The notes beneath the pieces are model-generated. The model made no database searches, was not told the origin of the DNA, and worked only from the letters and a program-made list of their open reading frames with translations. A stretch of DNA of 64,000 nucleotides from NCBI GenBank assembly GCA_026120035.1, contig JALRME010000002.1, forward strand, positions 1,984,001 to 2,048,000, given 5' to 3'. The position numbers and the translations under genes are program-made. Positions 12,303 to 23,885 of the stretch are shown here, in pieces; position 1 is the stretch's first letter; every line of letters begins with the position of its first letter. Source of the stretch: Coleophoma eucalyptorum. Lineage: Eukaryota > Ascomycota > Leotiomycetes > Helotiales > Dermateaceae.

Positions 12303-14450
12303 ATGAACGCACTCCTTCTCCGATTGGAGACCTTTGAGTCTCGAATGATTCCTAGGTCGTCTCCACTTGGCACGTCCGGGCGAGTAACGGCACTTCGATT
12401 GAGAAGGTGTTTCCAACTAGGTCGGCCCTTACGAACCACGGAGCGGCATAGAGATCCCATCAAAGAGAGTATAGCAAACGACAGGCAGTATCATCACACA
12501 AAGCGTAATCACCACTTAGAATCTGCCGTTACAACACATCAATTAGCAAGAGACTTCGCCAACGAACAGCGTCTTGGACACACAGGATGGCGTGACTTTC
12601 GAAAGACACCGAGGGTCTGGAGAACATGGCCCGTGGATAACCCCTCGAGAGTCCCGGCAACTGCTCATGGAGATTCTCTGCCTATTGATTTTCCAAGCAA
12701 TGCTGCGACCGTGGAGCAGAATACAGCTCAGTTATATAGAGCAATGCGCATGCAAGATCCGCATGCTGTCCTTCACGCCTTGATAAGACTGATTGGTCTT
12801 AATTCTGGCTCCATGCTTGAAAGCAAAGCCCTAAGCTCAATACCAGCGACAACGTTTTCTGAAATCCTTTTCTTTCTTGAGCCGAAACATTTTGTTGGTC
12901 GCTATTCGCAACTCCACTTTGAGATCAGTAGGCAGACTTCGCATCTTCTCGGCCTACCGCCCACAACATACTATCGGTTTCATGCTGTATTTCTTCACCA
13001 CCTGCGGGGAATCTTTGCCACTCGGTACAAATCTCATCAACATTCTATCTCAGATTATAAGTACATGCTCAAATGTGCCAGAGCTACAGGAGACACTGCG
13101 ATGGCTGAAATTGCATGGAAGCTCATGAGACTGAAAAACATAGTCCCAGATGTGGACTGCTTCAATCACTTCTTGGCGACCAAATGCTTGTCAGACCGCT
13201 TGAGGCCAAATCAACGGTATCGCCTGAGAGTAATCCCTTACCACCTCAGAACTCGAACTTGGTCAGATCCTCCACACGGATTTTCCGGACATCGAATTGA
13301 AGATTCTGGGATAAAGCTAGAGGCAACCCATATCTTTAGAAAAATGTCGAAATCTGGCGTAGAGTGTAATGAGGAAACTTTCTGCTTGTTGATTACGGCA
13401 CTTGCACGAGAGGGAGATCTTACTGGCATTGGAACAATTCTGAAAAGCGTTTGGGGCATTGATGTAGACGCTGTCGACACCTCATCTGGCAAAGGCTCTA
13501 AAGGTATCAAGAGCTATGCCACTGACTCTCCATTTCACCCCTCGAGTCGCCTACTTTTTACAATATCACATATATATGGTATCAACAACTCTATTCCCAC
13601 TGCTCTAAAGCTAGTGGATCTCATATCCCAGCATTACTCGATCGTTATACCACGTAAGGTCTGGTGGGAACTGCTACAGTGGACTTATGTATTGTCTGCC
13701 AAGCCGAGAGAGCGAAAACGAAGCAACCCAGAGTTAGGCACACAAACTGGGCAATTACCCCTTGCAGCTGTGGATAATCTCTGGACAACGATGATCTCTG
13801 AACCGTATAAAATAGAGCCCTCTATGGCCATGTACGACCTAGTTATCCGAAGCTTGATTTCTTCCCAGAATTATAGAAAGGCAGAAACATTGATGGAGGC
13901 AGGAAGGGAAGCGCACAAGCAGGGGGTTCGAGACTTTGGGAGTGCTAGACTGCAACTCGCTGATAGCATTCATTCTGGACACCCAGCAGAGATCTCCAGC
14001 TCAACGCGCAACCTTCAATTTATCAAATTACGAATGCAACGAAACAGGCTGTATGTCCGTAACTGGGTTAGATTGCTGCTCAAAAGCATGCAGTCTAATC
14101 TCCGCCACAACCAGAATTTTGTACATCGAGATCTCCCAGACATTTTGAGGAATTGGGAGTCATTTGCCCCTCATCGACTCCAAAGCCGTCTTTTAGGTCC
14201 AAGAATAAGTTTCAAAACGGATACCAAAAAAAGAAATCGTGTTCGTCAACGGCAATATGCGATGCAGGATATCAAGAATCCAAGAATGCGTGACGCTATG
14301 TCTCTTTTGCATAACGATATTCCAATGCGACAGCAAAAAACATTCAAGGCCCGCTGGGGGCCACAGCGACGTCAAAGGACTAAGGCTCGAGATTTGCAAA
14401 TGCTGGCTCAAGAAGGGGAGGCTACCGAGCGGATCTCTTCGATAAGCTAA
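12303..14450 (+). CDS. Mitochondrial pentatricopeptide-repeat-like protein
   Basis: Single uninterrupted frame of 715 codons. The N-terminus is rich in Arg, Ser and Leu and poor in acidic residues (for example [16 protein letters not shown]), as in a mitochondrial presequence. The body shows helical-hairpin repeats of PPR style: [40 protein letters not shown] and [20 protein letters not shown]. The C-terminal 100 residues are strongly basic ([28 protein letters not shown]), suiting RNA contact. Fungal PPR proteins of this kind act in mitochondrial mRNA stability or translation. The specific target is unknown. A start at Met15 (12345) is equally plausible. Confidence 0.75.
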   Translation: MNALLLRLETFESRMIPRSSPLGTSGRVTALRLRRCFQLGRPLRTTERHRDPIKESIANDRQYHHTKRNHHLESAVTTHQLARDFANEQRLGHTGWRDFRKTPRVWRTWPVDNPSRVPATAHGDSLPIDFPSNAATVEQNTAQLYRAMRMQDPHAVLHALIRLIGLNSGSMLESKALSSIPATTFSEILFFLEPKHFVGRYSQLHFEISRQTSHLLGLPPTTYYRFHAVFLHHLRGIFATRYKSHQHSISDYKYMLKCARATGDTAMAEIAWKLMRLKNIVPDVDCFNHFLATKCLSDRLRPNQRYRLRVIPYHLRTRTWSDPPHGFSGHRIEDSGIKLEATHIFRKMSKSGVECNEETFCLLITALAREGDLTGIGTILKSVWGIDVDAVDTSSGKGSKGIKSYATDSPFHPSSRLLFTISHIYGINNSIPTALKLVDLISQHYSIVIPRKVWWELLQWTYVLSAKPRERKRSNPELGTQTGQLPLAAVDNLWTTMISEPYKIEPSMAMYDLVIRSLISSQNYRKAETLMEAGREAHKQGVRDFGSARLQLADSIHSGHPAEISSSTRNLQFIKLRMQRNRLYVRNWVRLLLKSMQSNLRHNQNFVHRDLPDILRNWESFAPHRLQSRLLGPRISFKTDTKKRNRVRQRQYAMQDIKNPRMRDAMSLLHNDIPMRQQKTFKARWGPQRRQRTKARDLQMLAQEGEATERISSIS

Positions 14451-15034
14451 GAACTCAAGCTGTTGAACGGACCAAGTAGATATGTTTCTTCCGATTTGTA
14501 AATAACAGGGCCCTAAATTAGCAAAATACTACGTAGTAATGAATACTGAACCTTATTGATATGATCCATGGCTATGTCTGTAATATACCGCACTTGGGAT
14601 TTATACACCACATCTTACAGGCTAGGTTTTCTGCGAAAGATGCAATCTATCTTAGCAGAGGCATAATTATAAATCAGCAAATACCAATTCAAAATACATG
14701 TCCGTCTATCTATAGACAATTGTATATCGTGTCATTCTTGGAAAAATATGACTCACTACCAGGACACTATTTGTTCATTCTCCTTGAGGACACTCTCACC
14801 TCTCTATTTCGCTTGTTTGGCTAAGCCCCTTTTCGTATGCGCTTCGCTAATTCTGACGACAATCATATTCCCAACTCTCGCAATCCCATCTTCAACCAAT
14901 CCAATACAGCAATCCCGAAGAGACAAGAAGCAACGTGTTCTTCACATACTCCAAGGATATGAATGAGCCCTAACCCCCCCGGGTTTGAACCTTTTTTCCC
15001 CATCTTTCAATTGCCATCTCTTAACCTATCCATC
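14451..15034. other. Intergenic region
   Basis: This 584-bp AT-rich gap follows the PPR-like stop and precedes the CofD-like start. It holds the 3' end of one gene and the promoter of the next. An in-frame upstream ATG at 14963 could extend the CofD-like protein by 24 residues. Confidence 0.5.
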
Positions 15035-16849
15035 ATGGACTCTCTTCCACGGCTCAATTTCGGGGCGACCCGATCTCGAATCGTCGTCTTTTCAGGTGGG
15101 AGTGCTGCTAACAACCTCGTTGATATCTTTGGGCAGGTTGCGGAAGATAGAGGTTGTTCCTTGAGCTAGTGAGTATCCGAAGGAATTTCTACATGGGTCT
15201 AGTGACTTCGCAGAGAGTGTGTACATCGGAGCTAGAATGCGTTTGCTGACCTCTGACTTTCTGTGTGCGAAAAGTATTATTCCTATCAGTGATAATGGCG
15301 GCTCTTCGAGCGAGCTTATTAGAGTCTTTGGTGGACCTGGAATTGGTGATGTGAGGAGTAGGTATTGTTCTTCTCTTGTGATAAAGTCTGTTAGGCTTCT
15401 TCGGCCCTTGTGTTGATGTCCAGAATGCTTTAAGCAAGTTGCTTATGGCTATACATCACAAGTATTTGGTCATTATATGATCAAGTTGATCAATCTCAGT
15501 AGTAAGCTGTGTTGAAAAAGGTGTGTATCACAGGGTTTTCCCACTCCCTTAGACAATCTACTTATTGTCAGGTGTAAATTGTTTCGTTAGAACTTGTTTG
15601 AGCAATATATCACGATAAGTTGAAGTTGCATAAATTTAGTATTGACATATCTCCAGGTCGGCTTGTCCGTCTCATTCCAGAAGATCCAACGGGAATGGAT
15701 ACCGAAAAAGCAGCCATTAAGACATTCTTCAACCATAGGCTCTCTTCGTCACCCTCAGAAGCGCGCATAGAGTGGCTTGACATAGTAGAATCTCGACACC
15801 CTCTCTGGGCACACATAGAATCCTCCAAACGAGAACTAATCCGCTCATTTCTGAATACCATTAACCTTGAGATCGTCAAGAGAGCAAGGCCCTCCAGCGT
15901 CTTCAACTTCCAATCGGCCAGCGTAGGAAATCTTTTTCTGACAGGCGCCAGATTATTTACTGGGTCATTTGAGAGTGCCATATATCTTCTTGGTGCCATC
16001 ACAGGAGTGCCAGGAAATGTTGAAGTAATACCAGCCATCAACAGCAATTTCTCGCACCACATCTCAGCCGGTTTGCAAGATGGGAGTGTCATCACGGGAC
16101 AGAATGCAATCAGTCATCCCAGTGTCCCAAGCGCGGTGCCAGAAAGTCCGATTACTAGCACAAGACGGCTGTCCAAGGAACTGTCTGACCATGATAGGGT
16201 TGAAGATGCGAACTTACCTGGCTCACTACCATCACTACGGAAGCAGAATATCGAGTTTCACAAGGAAGTTACAGAGGACCTGCCCTCTCGTATCGAGCGT
16301 ATCTGGTACATAAATCCCTACGGCCAGGAAATCCGGCCATCTCCAAATTCGAAAGTACTCGATGCGATCGGGCAGGCTAGTTGCGTGATTTATAGCATCG
16401 GCAGTTTGTACACAAGCATCATTCCTTGCCTGATATTGCGCAATGTTGGGGATGCTATCGCGGCAGCCAATGTGCGTTTCAAGATTCTCATATTGAACGG
16501 CAGCATTGATCGAGAGACGGGACCAGCTAACGCACCATACGGGGCGAAGGATTTCATTGCTGCGGTAGCAGACGCTTGTTGGAGTTCAAGAGGCTTGAAG
16601 GGCGTTCCGAGTAAGGATCAGTATAAAGAATTTGTAACACATGTTGTCCATCTTCAGGGCGAAGGTACGCCGAGGGTGGAGAAGGACGAGTTGACAGAGC
16701 TGGGAATTGAGACAGTGAGACTCTACGGTAGGAGAGGGGGCGGTGGGATGATCTATGACGGTGCGGCTCTGGCCCAGGCGCTGGCTGCCATTGTTGGAAG
16801 GAGAGATCCAAGAACGGATAGGAGTAGGAGGAACACCTTGGAACGCTAG
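15035..16849 (+). CDS. CofD / UPF0052 (YvcK-like) family protein
   Basis: Three exons: 15035-15168, 15275-15357 and 15657-16849; about 469 aa. The N-terminal nucleotide-binding loop VVFSGGSAANNLVDIF and the motif ISDNGGSSSELIRVFGGPG, followed by IGDVRSRLVRLIPED, match the CofD/YvcK fold. The junctions reconstruct these motifs exactly (SLSY/IIPISDNGG; DVR-S-RLVRLIP). In prokaryotes the family includes 2-phospho-L-lactate transferase of F420 synthesis and the UDP-sugar-binding YvcK. The fungal members have no settled role. Intron 1 is 106 nt and intron 2 is 299 nt, long for this window. A variable insert of about 70 residues (Ser/Pro-rich, mid-protein) separates the conserved blocks. The Gly-rich GRRGGGG near the C-terminus may be a loop. 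Confidence 0.85.
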
Positions 16850-17154
16850 AATCACAACCGCAATCTGCTTGATATTTCAATCTGAGTCATGATTTGATTG
16901 ACTCTATGCGAAATGCCACCCTATCCTATTTGCTGGGATAGTAGCTTTACTCCTATGACCAACCGCCTCAAAATCCACGTCCGTTCGCTATCAGGGGGTA
17001 TCAATTCTTTCCTCCTAAACGCCGTTTGAATAATCCACAGTTGAAATTACGATCAATGTCGTACATGTGACAAGAATCATGAAAAGACCCGGTCCTATCA
17101 TCGGGTCCCGATTTGAATGTATAGAACTCTCAAATAATGTGTCTGCAATGCGGA
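16850..17154. other. Convergent intergenic region
   Basis: A 305-bp spacer between the ends of the CofD-like gene and the RING-finger gene. It presumably carries both 3' untranslated regions. Nothing else is seen. Confidence 0.5.
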
Positions 17155-18114
17155 TCATGACGCCCGTTGTGGTTGCTTACCCTTCCGATTCTTCGTCACG
17201 AGTTTCATTTCTAGGTGGAAGAAGCTGTTCTTGGGCTTCTTGTCGCCACTCCTGCTCAACGGATTCGTGCTAATTGTGGTTCGACAGACCGGACATGACT
17301 TCTTCTCATTATTACCAGCATGCAGAGCTTCATGTAGGCATTCAGAACAAAACAGATGACCTATACTTTGATTTAGAAATGATCTGGTATCGGGTGTGCA
17401 TTGCAAGGACATACCACAATGTGTTACCGTGAGGTCTGTAGGGTTGTCCATGCAAATGATGCACTGGAATTCCGCCAGCTTCACCGGCCTATTCGCCTCG
17501 TCTTGCTGTTGTTGCTTCAGAAGCTCTGCCTGCTCCTTTCTCTTCATCTCTTCGTATTGTGATATATCGTCCACATCAACCAGATCTATTGCATCTGCAC
17601 TTTCATCCTTGCGTGCCTGCTGCGGCGTGCTCGCCTTTCGTTTTGGTGTAGCTTCCGAAGCTCTCTTTCTCTTCTTACTTGGCGCCATGTCCGGTGAACT
17701 CGTAAGATCTACTACAGGGGCAGAATCTGTAAGGTTGACCACACTTGGGGATCGTGCTCGTTGAGGTGAAGGCGTGAGCTCTGTAAATTCCGCGAAAGGA
17801 TCGGGGGAGTTCAAAATATTTCGTGGCCCAAAAGAATGGCGGCTCTGCTGATTGAGAGGTGGCGTCCGCTGTCGTTGTCGGGAGGGTTGTCGAGGCTGTT
17901 GTTCTCGATCCTGTCGTTGTTCTGAAGTTGGGGCCTCGGGTACAAAGAGTGGCGGTTCAAATGGGTCATTGATGAAGTCTGGCAAATCGTCGCCGAACAG
18001 ATCGTCCATAAGTTGGAGCTCTGAGCCATAGGAGGCAGTATTCCACGAGGCACCAGTCGAGGTGCCTGAAGCTGAGCCTGACGCCGCTGCCTGCGAGTCT
18101 GATTGTGAAGACAT
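17155..18114 (-). CDS. RING-finger E3 with SUMO-interacting motifs (Slx8-like)
   Basis: Two exons: 18114-17415 and 17360-17155; about 301 aa after removal of a 54-nt intron (GTATGT...TATAG). The C-terminal RING reads FQCIICMD...THCGHLFCSEC...CPVCR, with all eight metal ligands present. The intron falls exactly in the THC/GHLFC block. The disordered N-terminal half holds three hydrophobic-acidic stretches fitting SUMO-interacting motifs: VVNLTD (125-130), VVDLTSS (134-140) and AIDLVDVDD (175-183). A basic run (KKRKRASEATPKRK) may be a nuclear signal. SIMs plus a C-terminal RING is the design of SUMO-targeted ubiquitin ligases such as Slx8/Rfp/RNF4, which remove SUMOylated proteins at damaged DNA. 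Assignment to Slx8 itself is inference. Confidence 0.82.
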   Translation of the reverse strand: MSSQSDSQAAASGSASGTSTGASWNTASYGSELQLMDDLFGDDLPDFINDPFEPPLFVPEAPTSEQRQDREQQPRQPSRQRQRTPPLNQQSRHSFGPRNILNSPDPFAEFTELTPSPQRARSPSVVNLTDSAPVVDLTSSPDMAPSKKRKRASEATPKRKASTPQQARKDESADAIDLVDVDDISQYEEMKRKEQAELLKQQQQDEANRPVKLAEFQCIICMDNPTDLTVTHCGMSLQCTPDTRSFLNQSIGHLFCSECLHEALHAGNNEKKSCPVCRTTISTNPLSRSGDKKPKNSFFHLEMKLVTKNRKGKQPQRAS

Positions 18115-18572
18115 ACCAGGGTCGGGGCGTCGAGGATAATACTATTGGGGAGCAGTCGAAACCGGGGGTCTGGCTCAAAGCGAGGGGCTGTAGCCTACTC
18201 CATGAGGTAGAATGCTGTCTGCAAGCTATATGTAAAAAATTAAGAGAGGCGACCAAGGAGAAAAGAACAAGACAAGAACGAAAGGAAGTCTACAAAATTG
18301 TCTTCTCTAAGCATGTTCGTCGGACTTAATCGTAAAGGCGAACCTGGGAGGCACCGTCCGCACCATCCGCACTTTACCCAGTTTGGACGGCTCCAGTTGG
18401 TCCCGCCGTGGCTATCGCAAAGTCGCAGGGCTGCAGGGAACCACTAAATTTTGGATCTGGCTCTAGTCATATCACCATTGACATTTACCACTCGAGCTTC
18501 GAAGTAGCTCACAGAAGATGCGCAACCACAACATCAGAAGCCATGCACAAATAGAATCCAGTCGCTCATAGC
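18115..18572. promoter_or_regulatory. Divergent promoter region, RING E3 / MIP1
   Basis: A 458-bp region between the start codons of the RING-finger gene (minus) and the mitochondrial DNA polymerase gene (plus). No TATA box or clear repeat was noted. Confidence 0.5.
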
Positions 18573-21500
18573 ATGCTTCTCTCAGTAGCCGCTGGCCGGA
18601 CGATTAGGCCCTGGGCTGCCTTTGCTCGAGGCGCAAAGCATCGGGCGCATCGCCAGCTACCTCTCAAGACTGCCTCCATTCGATGGCAGTCAACCATAAG
18701 CAACAACGATATCGTTCCAAAGGATGCCCTGACGAAAAAATCCGGTATGTGCCGTTTCTATTTTAATGGAGCTACACAATACTAATACTCAATGTAGATA
18801 CACAGGCTCGTTTCAACGAAATAGGGGTCCAGCAGCTCAGCAGTCATGTTCATTCTCAGATATTCAGCGCTGATGCCCGCCCAGCACCACCAGAATTGGT
18901 AGAACTTTCAAGGGATCACTTACGCCGACACGAACTCCTCGGAAAGAATACCGATAACACGCCGCCAATATCCTTCGACTTACCAGAATTACAAGGTCGC
19001 ACGCTCGACGAGCACTTTTATAAATTAGGCGTCGATGCCGGGGAACCGTTCTCCAGCCTCGCGAAACAGTTCACGCGAGCGAATGCACCTCCAAAGCCAC
19101 GAAAATGGGTCCGCAGGAGTGGATGGACGAAGTACTACGCCGACGGACGGACTGAGGCGGTGGATGCACCCCAGGAGCAAATGCTATGTTTCGATACCGA
19201 GGTGATGTGGAAAGAGAGCTCTTTCGCAGTAATGGCATGTGCTGTCAGTCCGACTGCTTGGTATGCTTGGCTGTCACCGTGGCTCCTTGGAGAAACGGAG
19301 AACGACCGACATCTTATACCACTTGGAGACCCGAATACAGCACGAATAATTATCGGTCATAACGTCGGGTATGACCGTGCTCGGATCCTGGAAGAGTACG
19401 ATATTCAACAAACGAAGAACAACTTTCTTGATACCATGTCTCTTCATGTAGCTGTCAATGGAATGTGTTCTCGGCAGAGACCAACGTGGATGAAGCACAG
19501 GAAGAACCGCGAGCTTCGAGACAAAATCGCGGGAGAAACAGATAATGCCGAATTGGCAAGTTTGCTTGGAAACAAGGCTTTAACAGAAGAAGAGGAAGAG
19601 CTGTGGGTGGGTAGAAGTTCTGTCAATTCGTTGCGAGACGTTGCAAAATTTCACTTGAACGTAGTGATCGACAAAGCGCAAAGAGATCAGTTTGGCGAAC
19701 TTGACCGCGAGGGTGTTCGAGAAAAGCTTGATGAGTTACTGGACTATTGTGCAGCGGACGTTGATGTGACACACAAGGTGTACAAAATCGTTTTTCCTAA
19801 TTTCCTCAGTACTTGTCCCCATCCAGTGAGCTTTGCAGCACTACGGCATCTCTCGTCAGTCATTTTGCCGGTGAATAAATCATGGGAGTCATACATTGCA
19901 AATGCTGAGGCAACATATCACAAGTTATCTGATGCTGTGCAAGAGCGGCTAGTATCTTTAACTGAGAAAGCTCTGGAAATCAAGGGCGATTCGGAGAAGT
20001 GGAGCAATGACCCATGGCTAAAACAACTCGATTGGTCTGGACAAGAGATCAGAATGGTAAAGGGCAAGAAAAAGAACGATCCACCGCGTCCAGCTGCCAG
20101 ACAAAAGATGCCAGGAATGCCCAACTGGTACAAGGATCTATTTGCCAAGAAAGATGGAGATATCAACATCACCGTACGAACTCGTATTGCACCACTACTG
20201 CTGCGTCTATCCTGGGATGGCCATCCTCTTTTCTGGTCAGACAAATATGGATGGACTTTCAGAGTGCCTTGTGAATCTGGGCATAAGTATCTGGAGAAAC
20301 AGATGCAGCAGTGTACTGCATTCGAACAAAAAGATATTGCACTAGCTGATGACCACTCGGGCATGTACTTCAAGGTGCCACATAAGGATGGCCCTACAGC
20401 ACGCTGTGCAAATCCCATGGCGAAAAGCTATATGGCATATTTTGAGAAAGGGATCTTATCGTCAGAATATTCATACGCTAAGGAGGCGTTAGAGATGAAT
20501 GCTTCATGTTCATATTGGATCAGCGCCAGAGACAGGATCATGTCGCAAATGGTCGTGTATGACGGCGAAGGAGCTAACGTCCAGAAGGATGTACAGACGG
20601 ATGATCAGGGCTTGGGATTCATACTTCCGCAGGTTATACCAATGGGCACTGTGACTCGGCGCGCCGTCGAAAACACTTGGCTTACGGCTAGTAACGCTAA
20701 GAAAAACCGAGTTGGTTCAGAACTCAAATCTATGGTTAAGGCACCTCCAGGATACTGCTTTGTTGGTGCAGATGTCGACTCGGAGGAACTTTGGATTGCA
20801 AGTCTTGTAGGGGACGCCCAGTTCAAGCTACATGGAGGAAACGCTGTTGGGTTTATGACACTGGAAGGTACGAAAGCAGCTGGGACCGACCTACATTCTC
20901 GGACCGCAAGTATTTTGGGAATCACCCGAAATGATGCCAAAGTGTTCAACTACGGTCGAATCTATGGTGCTGGCTTAAAGTTTGCGTCGACACTGCTCCG
21001 GCAATTCAACCCAAATCTTTCTGAAGCTGAAACCACCAAAGTTGCATCTAACCTATACAAAGCAACGAAGGGAACCAAGACGAACCGGAAGATACTTCAT
21101 AAGAGACCTTTCTGGCGTGGAGGGACGGAGAGCTTTGTGTTCAACAAACTTGAGGAATTTGCTGAGCAGGAAAAGCCACGAACACCTGTCCTTGCAGCAG
21201 GTATTACTGAAGCTTTGATGAGCCGGTTCGTTAATCAAGGTGGTTTCATGACCTCTAGAATCAATTGGGCTATCCAGTCTTCCGGCGTCGACTATTTACA
21301 TCTTCTGATCATATCTATGGACTATTTGATTCGGCGCTTCAACATTGATGCGCGCCTTGCAATCACGGTCCACGATGAGATAAGATATTTGGTACGGGAA
21401 GAGGATAAATACCGAGCAGCAATGGCATTGCAAGTCTCTAATCTTTGGACACGAGCGATGTTTGCGCAGCAAATGGGTATTGAGGACCTCCCTCAATCCT

Positions 21501-22006
21501 GTGCATACTTTTCAGCTGTCGACATTGACCACGTCCTCCGTAAAGAAGTTGACATGGACTGTGTAACACCATCTCATCCCGAAAAGATCCCACACGGCGA
21601 ATCGCTCGACATTATGACTCTACTTGCCAAAACCAACTCAAAATTAGACTCGTCAATCGTGCCACACAATGCTCCTGCACTGGAAGGAATCGAATATACG
21701 CATCGCCAGCCAGTCATGGAAGCTCTGCAGAAATCACTAGATCTCAACTTCCTGAAGGCGCAAATCACTGCGGATGACGGAGAGCTACGGGACATCATCA
21801 AGGAGCAACGAAAACTTACTGAAGGCGAGGCACCACCAAAGAAAAGAACGAGCAAAACCCCATGGTCATTCAATTACGGCAGTGTGCCGGAATGCATAGA
21901 AGCGGTTGAGTCTCCAAGCTTTACAGACTATTCAGGGAACTTTCAGAAACCTTGGCCATTGGAGAGACAGACGGCAACTCGACCCAGAGCTGCTGCAAGG
22001 TGGTGA
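18573..22006 (+). CDS. MIP1: Mitochondrial DNA polymerase gamma catalytic subunit
   Basis: Two exons: 18573-18744 and 18798-22006; intron of 53 nt; about 1126 aa. The basic, hydroxylated N-terminus (RTIRPWAAFARGAKHRAHRQ) fits a mitochondrial presequence. The 3'-5' exonuclease motifs appear in order: CFDTEVMW (Exo I), HNVGYDRAR (Exo II) and YCAADVDVTHKVY (Exo III). Family-A polymerase motifs follow: VGADVDSEELWIASLVGD (motif A), RNDAKVFNYGRIYGAG (motif B) and AITVHDEIRY (motif C). A C-terminal extension of roughly 150 residues follows motif C, as in fungal Mip1. The enzyme copies and proofreads mitochondrial DNA. All catalytic acidic residues visible here are intact. Confidence 0.96.
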
Positions 22007-22672
22007 ACTGTATGATATATTTGTACGTTCATTTCTTGTGATTAAATATTTCTTTTGTTGTAAGTTATCCTAGTATTACTGTCGAGTATATGGGAAACGG
22101 CGAACAGTATTTGTGATGTGGGCTAGGAGGGTCTTGATTAAGCATTGCGACGGCGTCATTTCTTCGGCCGGTTTCTGTATGATGTGTACGATGGAAATAT
22201 ACTTTTATATAGGATTGTAAGGTCTGGAATCTGTTAATTATATCGACAATACCCAACATTCAAAAATATTCTTCTCTACTACGTAAAAGGCTTTCTGGAA
22301 TCCATGTTGTAACAAGCTCTTGACGCAGGAACGAGAAAATTGGTAGCCTTGCATAAAGCTCGTGGCTGAGGTGAGCTGAACTAAGCCCAGGCCTTACAAA
22401 GAAGGAGATGACCTATGTCACGTCAATTCCATTCCCAACGATGATAAACCACTGGCCATACATCATGAGTACTCAAATCTGCATCAACCACCCTTAAAAC
22501 GCCTCCATCAAATCCAAATGCACCCACGCCCTACCTGATCAATTGTCCGTCCACTCAACCACACCCCCCACCCCCCCCCCCTCCGGCCGGGTCTCCCTTC
22601 GCCATCTCAATTAAATACCTCCTTTCCCGCACCCACCCTCGAGGCCAAAAATATAAAATAAAATATAAAACA
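22007..22672. other. Intergenic region with C-rich tract
   Basis: A 666-bp gap between two plus-strand genes. Near its end is a pyrimidine-rich stretch with an 11-base C run (22571-22581). An A-rich leader with ATATAAAATA elements runs directly up to the next ATG. No coding potential is apparent. Confidence 0.5.
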
Positions 22673-23885
22673 ATGACAGCTCAAACCGACAGTCCCCTCT
22701 CCGTCACATCGAGTGTTGCAGGGATTCTCACCTTTGTCGTCGCCATCGCCGCTGCGGTCTATGCTCGGTTCAATTATCTCCGCAATGCGGATATTGAGTA
22801 CTTCGAGGTCAAGGCGAGCTTGAGTTGGTACAAGACTGTATGCCTTTTATTTCTCTCTCAATTTCTCTCGATTTCTTTCCTTCTTCACTTATTTATGGTT
22901 TCTACATCTTGGGGCCTCAATTGGGGAGGTTTTGGAAGGGGCTTCTTTGGTTAGGATAATGTGACTTGGCTGCTGGTACGGGTTGGGTGGGACCTTGAGG
23001 ATCTTGACCCGGGAGGTGTGTGATTATGCTGTGATTTAGCATGAGTTTTTTGTTATAATTCTTTATCTAAGTACAGACAGAAGGGTTTTGAGAGCGAGTG
23101 AGTCTACTGATGCAGGACTTCTAGGAATCAATCTGGCTGCACGACCTCATCAACGCTGCCGATCGGCCAAGCGGTAACGAAATGGAGTATCAGATGTACA
23201 TCTTCGTGATGGACCAGCTGGGCAAGCTGGAAGAGCGGCTTCTGGAGCTGCTCACTGAGACGGAGATCCGAGCTACTTCGGGTGGTGATTCGGAAGGTGG
23301 AGCCTCTATCACTTCGAGGATTGCGGGTGGGAGGTGGGCTTTGGTCCCTGAGGGGGTGAGGGGAAATACGGCGATTGCGGTTGCGTGGTTGAGAGTCAGG
23401 GGGAAGGCTTTGGAGTTGGTTAGACAGAGGGATGCGTTGGGAAATAGGGTGCTATTTGCCCAGATGAGCTTGGTCAGCTCGTAAGTTTTTAATCTATGCT
23501 CTTCCAAGATTTTGAGGAGGATTTGCTGCTTCCGAGAGGGGTTGGAATTGACACTTAAACTAGGAGGGTGAGAGATCAAGATGCACGTCAGAAGAAACGA
23601 GAGGAAGGGCACCGGGAGAGGCTGGAGAGCTTAGAGTCGACCGTAAAGTCGCAAAGCGAAAAGCTCGACCGTCTGGAAGGATTGGTGTACCGTATCATGC
23701 ACAGATCAAGAGTCGAAGAAAGTCTTACGCCGGAAGATCGGTATGACCAGCGGCATCGGGCGTCGCTCGACGAATCCAGTGCTTCAATACCCATCTCGGA
23801 ATCACCACAACCCACACCCCCGCTAGCAAAGCCCAGAATGGCAGTTCGACATCATCAAATTCAAGAGGATTATAAGAATGCATAA
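22673..23885 (+). CDS. Conserved membrane-anchored coiled-coil protein, unknown function
   Basis: Three exons: 22673-22837, 23125-23480 and 23564-23885; about 280 aa. An N-terminal hydrophobic segment (VAGILTFVVAIAAAVYARF, residues 16-34) predicts one membrane span. The third exon encodes a charged heptad-like helix (ERLESLESTVKSQSEKLDRL), then a Ser/Pro-rich tail. Intron 1 is 287 nt and intron 2 is 83 nt. All junctions keep frame, with CTAG acceptors. No enzymatic motif is seen. The last 16 nt overlap the end of the convergent gene on the minus strand. Confidence 0.75.

Noticed and set aside
22561..22590. C-rich tract as an i-motif or G-quadruplex element
   Set aside because: Only one long C run and a weaker neighbour; the four-tract pattern is not met clearly.
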